64,000 nucleotides of DNA from Gymnorhina tibicen (lineage: Eukaryota; Chordata; Aves; Passeriformes; Artamidae), in contig VXAZ01018984.1 of the NCBI GenBank assembly GCA_013399875.1, positions 8,458,206 to 8,522,205 on the forward strand. The letters run 5' to 3'. This document shows, in pieces, positions 62,975 to 64,000 of this stretch. The notes beneath the pieces are model-generated. The model made no database searches. It was not told the DNA's origin and saw only the letters and a list, made by a program, of their open reading frames with translations. The stretch's first letter is position 1, and the number at the start of each line of letters is the position of its first letter. The position numbers and the translations under genes are program-made.

Positions 62975-64000
62975 AGGCTCCGATGTGTCTGCTCAGTCAC
63001 TACAAAGGAGTCCAGTAATAACAGACGCTTATTTCCTCTGTTTATGCAATTTACCAAGATTCTAGGGACACTGTAAATAAGGAGTATTTTATTAGTAAAT
63101 ATTACTTTCTCTTTATGAAGAAAAGCACCAATAAAGAAAAACTAAAGAAGGCTTGATTAGCTAAAATAAAGAAGAAATCAGGGTACAAAAAAGACTAATA
63201 AATCCATTTATAACATTAAGAGCTTCAATGGCTAGAGTGGGAACACCAACACTATTAACTTTTCAATCTGAGGAAAGCCACGGGCTTAAAAGCTGTCTTG
63301 ATCACCAAGATGGGGAGTGAACTGCTGTCAGAGAGGACGACAGCTACAGAAGAAGTAACACAAGAAAACATGCTCAGTGTGAAAATGGGCTGATGACAAG
63401 CGAAGATGGTCAACACAGCTGGAGGCAGAACAGGGCTCTAAGAGGAGAGAGAGAGAGAAAAAAAAGGTGACAAGTAAGAGTAAACTTGACCATAGGGTTT
63501 TTGTTGGCTGACAAAGCTGTCCCAACCAAAGTGAATCGGGTGGGTGTAGCTGCCCAGCTGGCTGGATCCTGAACCCCCTGCCAGCCACTCTGTGTCCAAC
63601 CACGTGGCTCCTCCCATGAGAAGAAGTCTTTGGGCTAACTGGACTTAGTGTAGTGGACAGGATGTATGAGGAAGGATGCAATTCAGCACTGAGCATCTTT
63701 CCAAAAGAGGCACAGGAAAAAGAAAAACAGAACAAGACAAACAGAAAAATAAAAGTTCTTCTGTGATACCAGTTCTAGGTGGTTTGGGCTTCACTGTGAC
63801 AAAAGTGTAACAGCTTGCCCTGTCAAAAGCTGACTGCAGCCCCTGCCTCTCAGAAACACATACAGCATATCTAATTTATTGTATTTTTTGGCCACAGAGC
63901 TATCTTGGAACTGGAAATAAGCTGTTAGGCTCTAGATGATATTCACATTAACCTCTTTAGAGAGAGGGTTACTTGGTGCTGAACACCAGCTATACGCTGA
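62975..64000. other. Non-coding end of window, possibly LTR-derived
   Basis: An AT-rich left part (63070-63250) followed by a more GC-rich right part, again like an avian LTR in composition, but no ends or target duplication are definable. The 135-codon minus frame (63328-63735) has no recognised domain. Confidence 0.3.

Noticed and set aside
1..64000. CRISPR arrays, operons, phage, or tRNA/rRNA genes
   Set aside because: No spaced direct repeats, clustered same-strand genes or conserved RNA-gene boxes were seen. The window is vertebrate nuclear DNA.

Overview
The window reads as bird nuclear DNA, probably from a passerine. It has a GT-AG spliced vertebrate gene with kilobase-scale introns, many CR1 LINE fragments ending in the CR1-type octamer, and a solo LTR of a kind I associate with songbird endogenous retroviruses. 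There is no sign of bacterial or viral gene organisation, and almost all short open reading frames are chance.

One gene is clear: a complete melanopsin of the non-mammalian 'x' class (OPN4X, also called OPN4-1). It runs on the + strand from the ATG at 14168 to the stop at 35501. Nine coding exons join in frame with matching splice phases to give 1620 nt and 539 residues. All seven membrane segments, the DRY motif, the Schiff-base lysine (K285), the tyrosine at the usual counterion site (Y94) and a long cytoplasmic tail are visible. A strong acceptor at 34892 opens a second in-frame terminal exon, which would give a shorter tail.

Layout: 1-14158 is non-coding upstream DNA with a CR1 scrap (about 4088) and a solo LTR (7425-8328). 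14159-36310 is OPN4X. Its introns hold several CR1 pieces, the largest a 1.15 kb minus-strand copy at 24673-25825. 36311-64000 is mostly non-coding, with CR1 relics, a gapped AT microsatellite, a gapped poly-C tract and possible LTR-like tracts. Near the right end, a TATA-box promoter candidate (58136) and two exon-like stretches on the minus strand (61787-61929 and 62860-62922) hint at neighbouring genes that I cannot name.

The most striking anomaly is a 2.3 kb direct duplication inside OPN4X. 18344-20640 repeats as 20642-22938 at about 99% identity, with a single N exactly at the junction. It copies part of exon 4 and all of exon 5. The N at the breakpoint, the scattered allele-like differences and the identical exons point to two haplotypes laid end to end by the assembler rather than to a real duplication.
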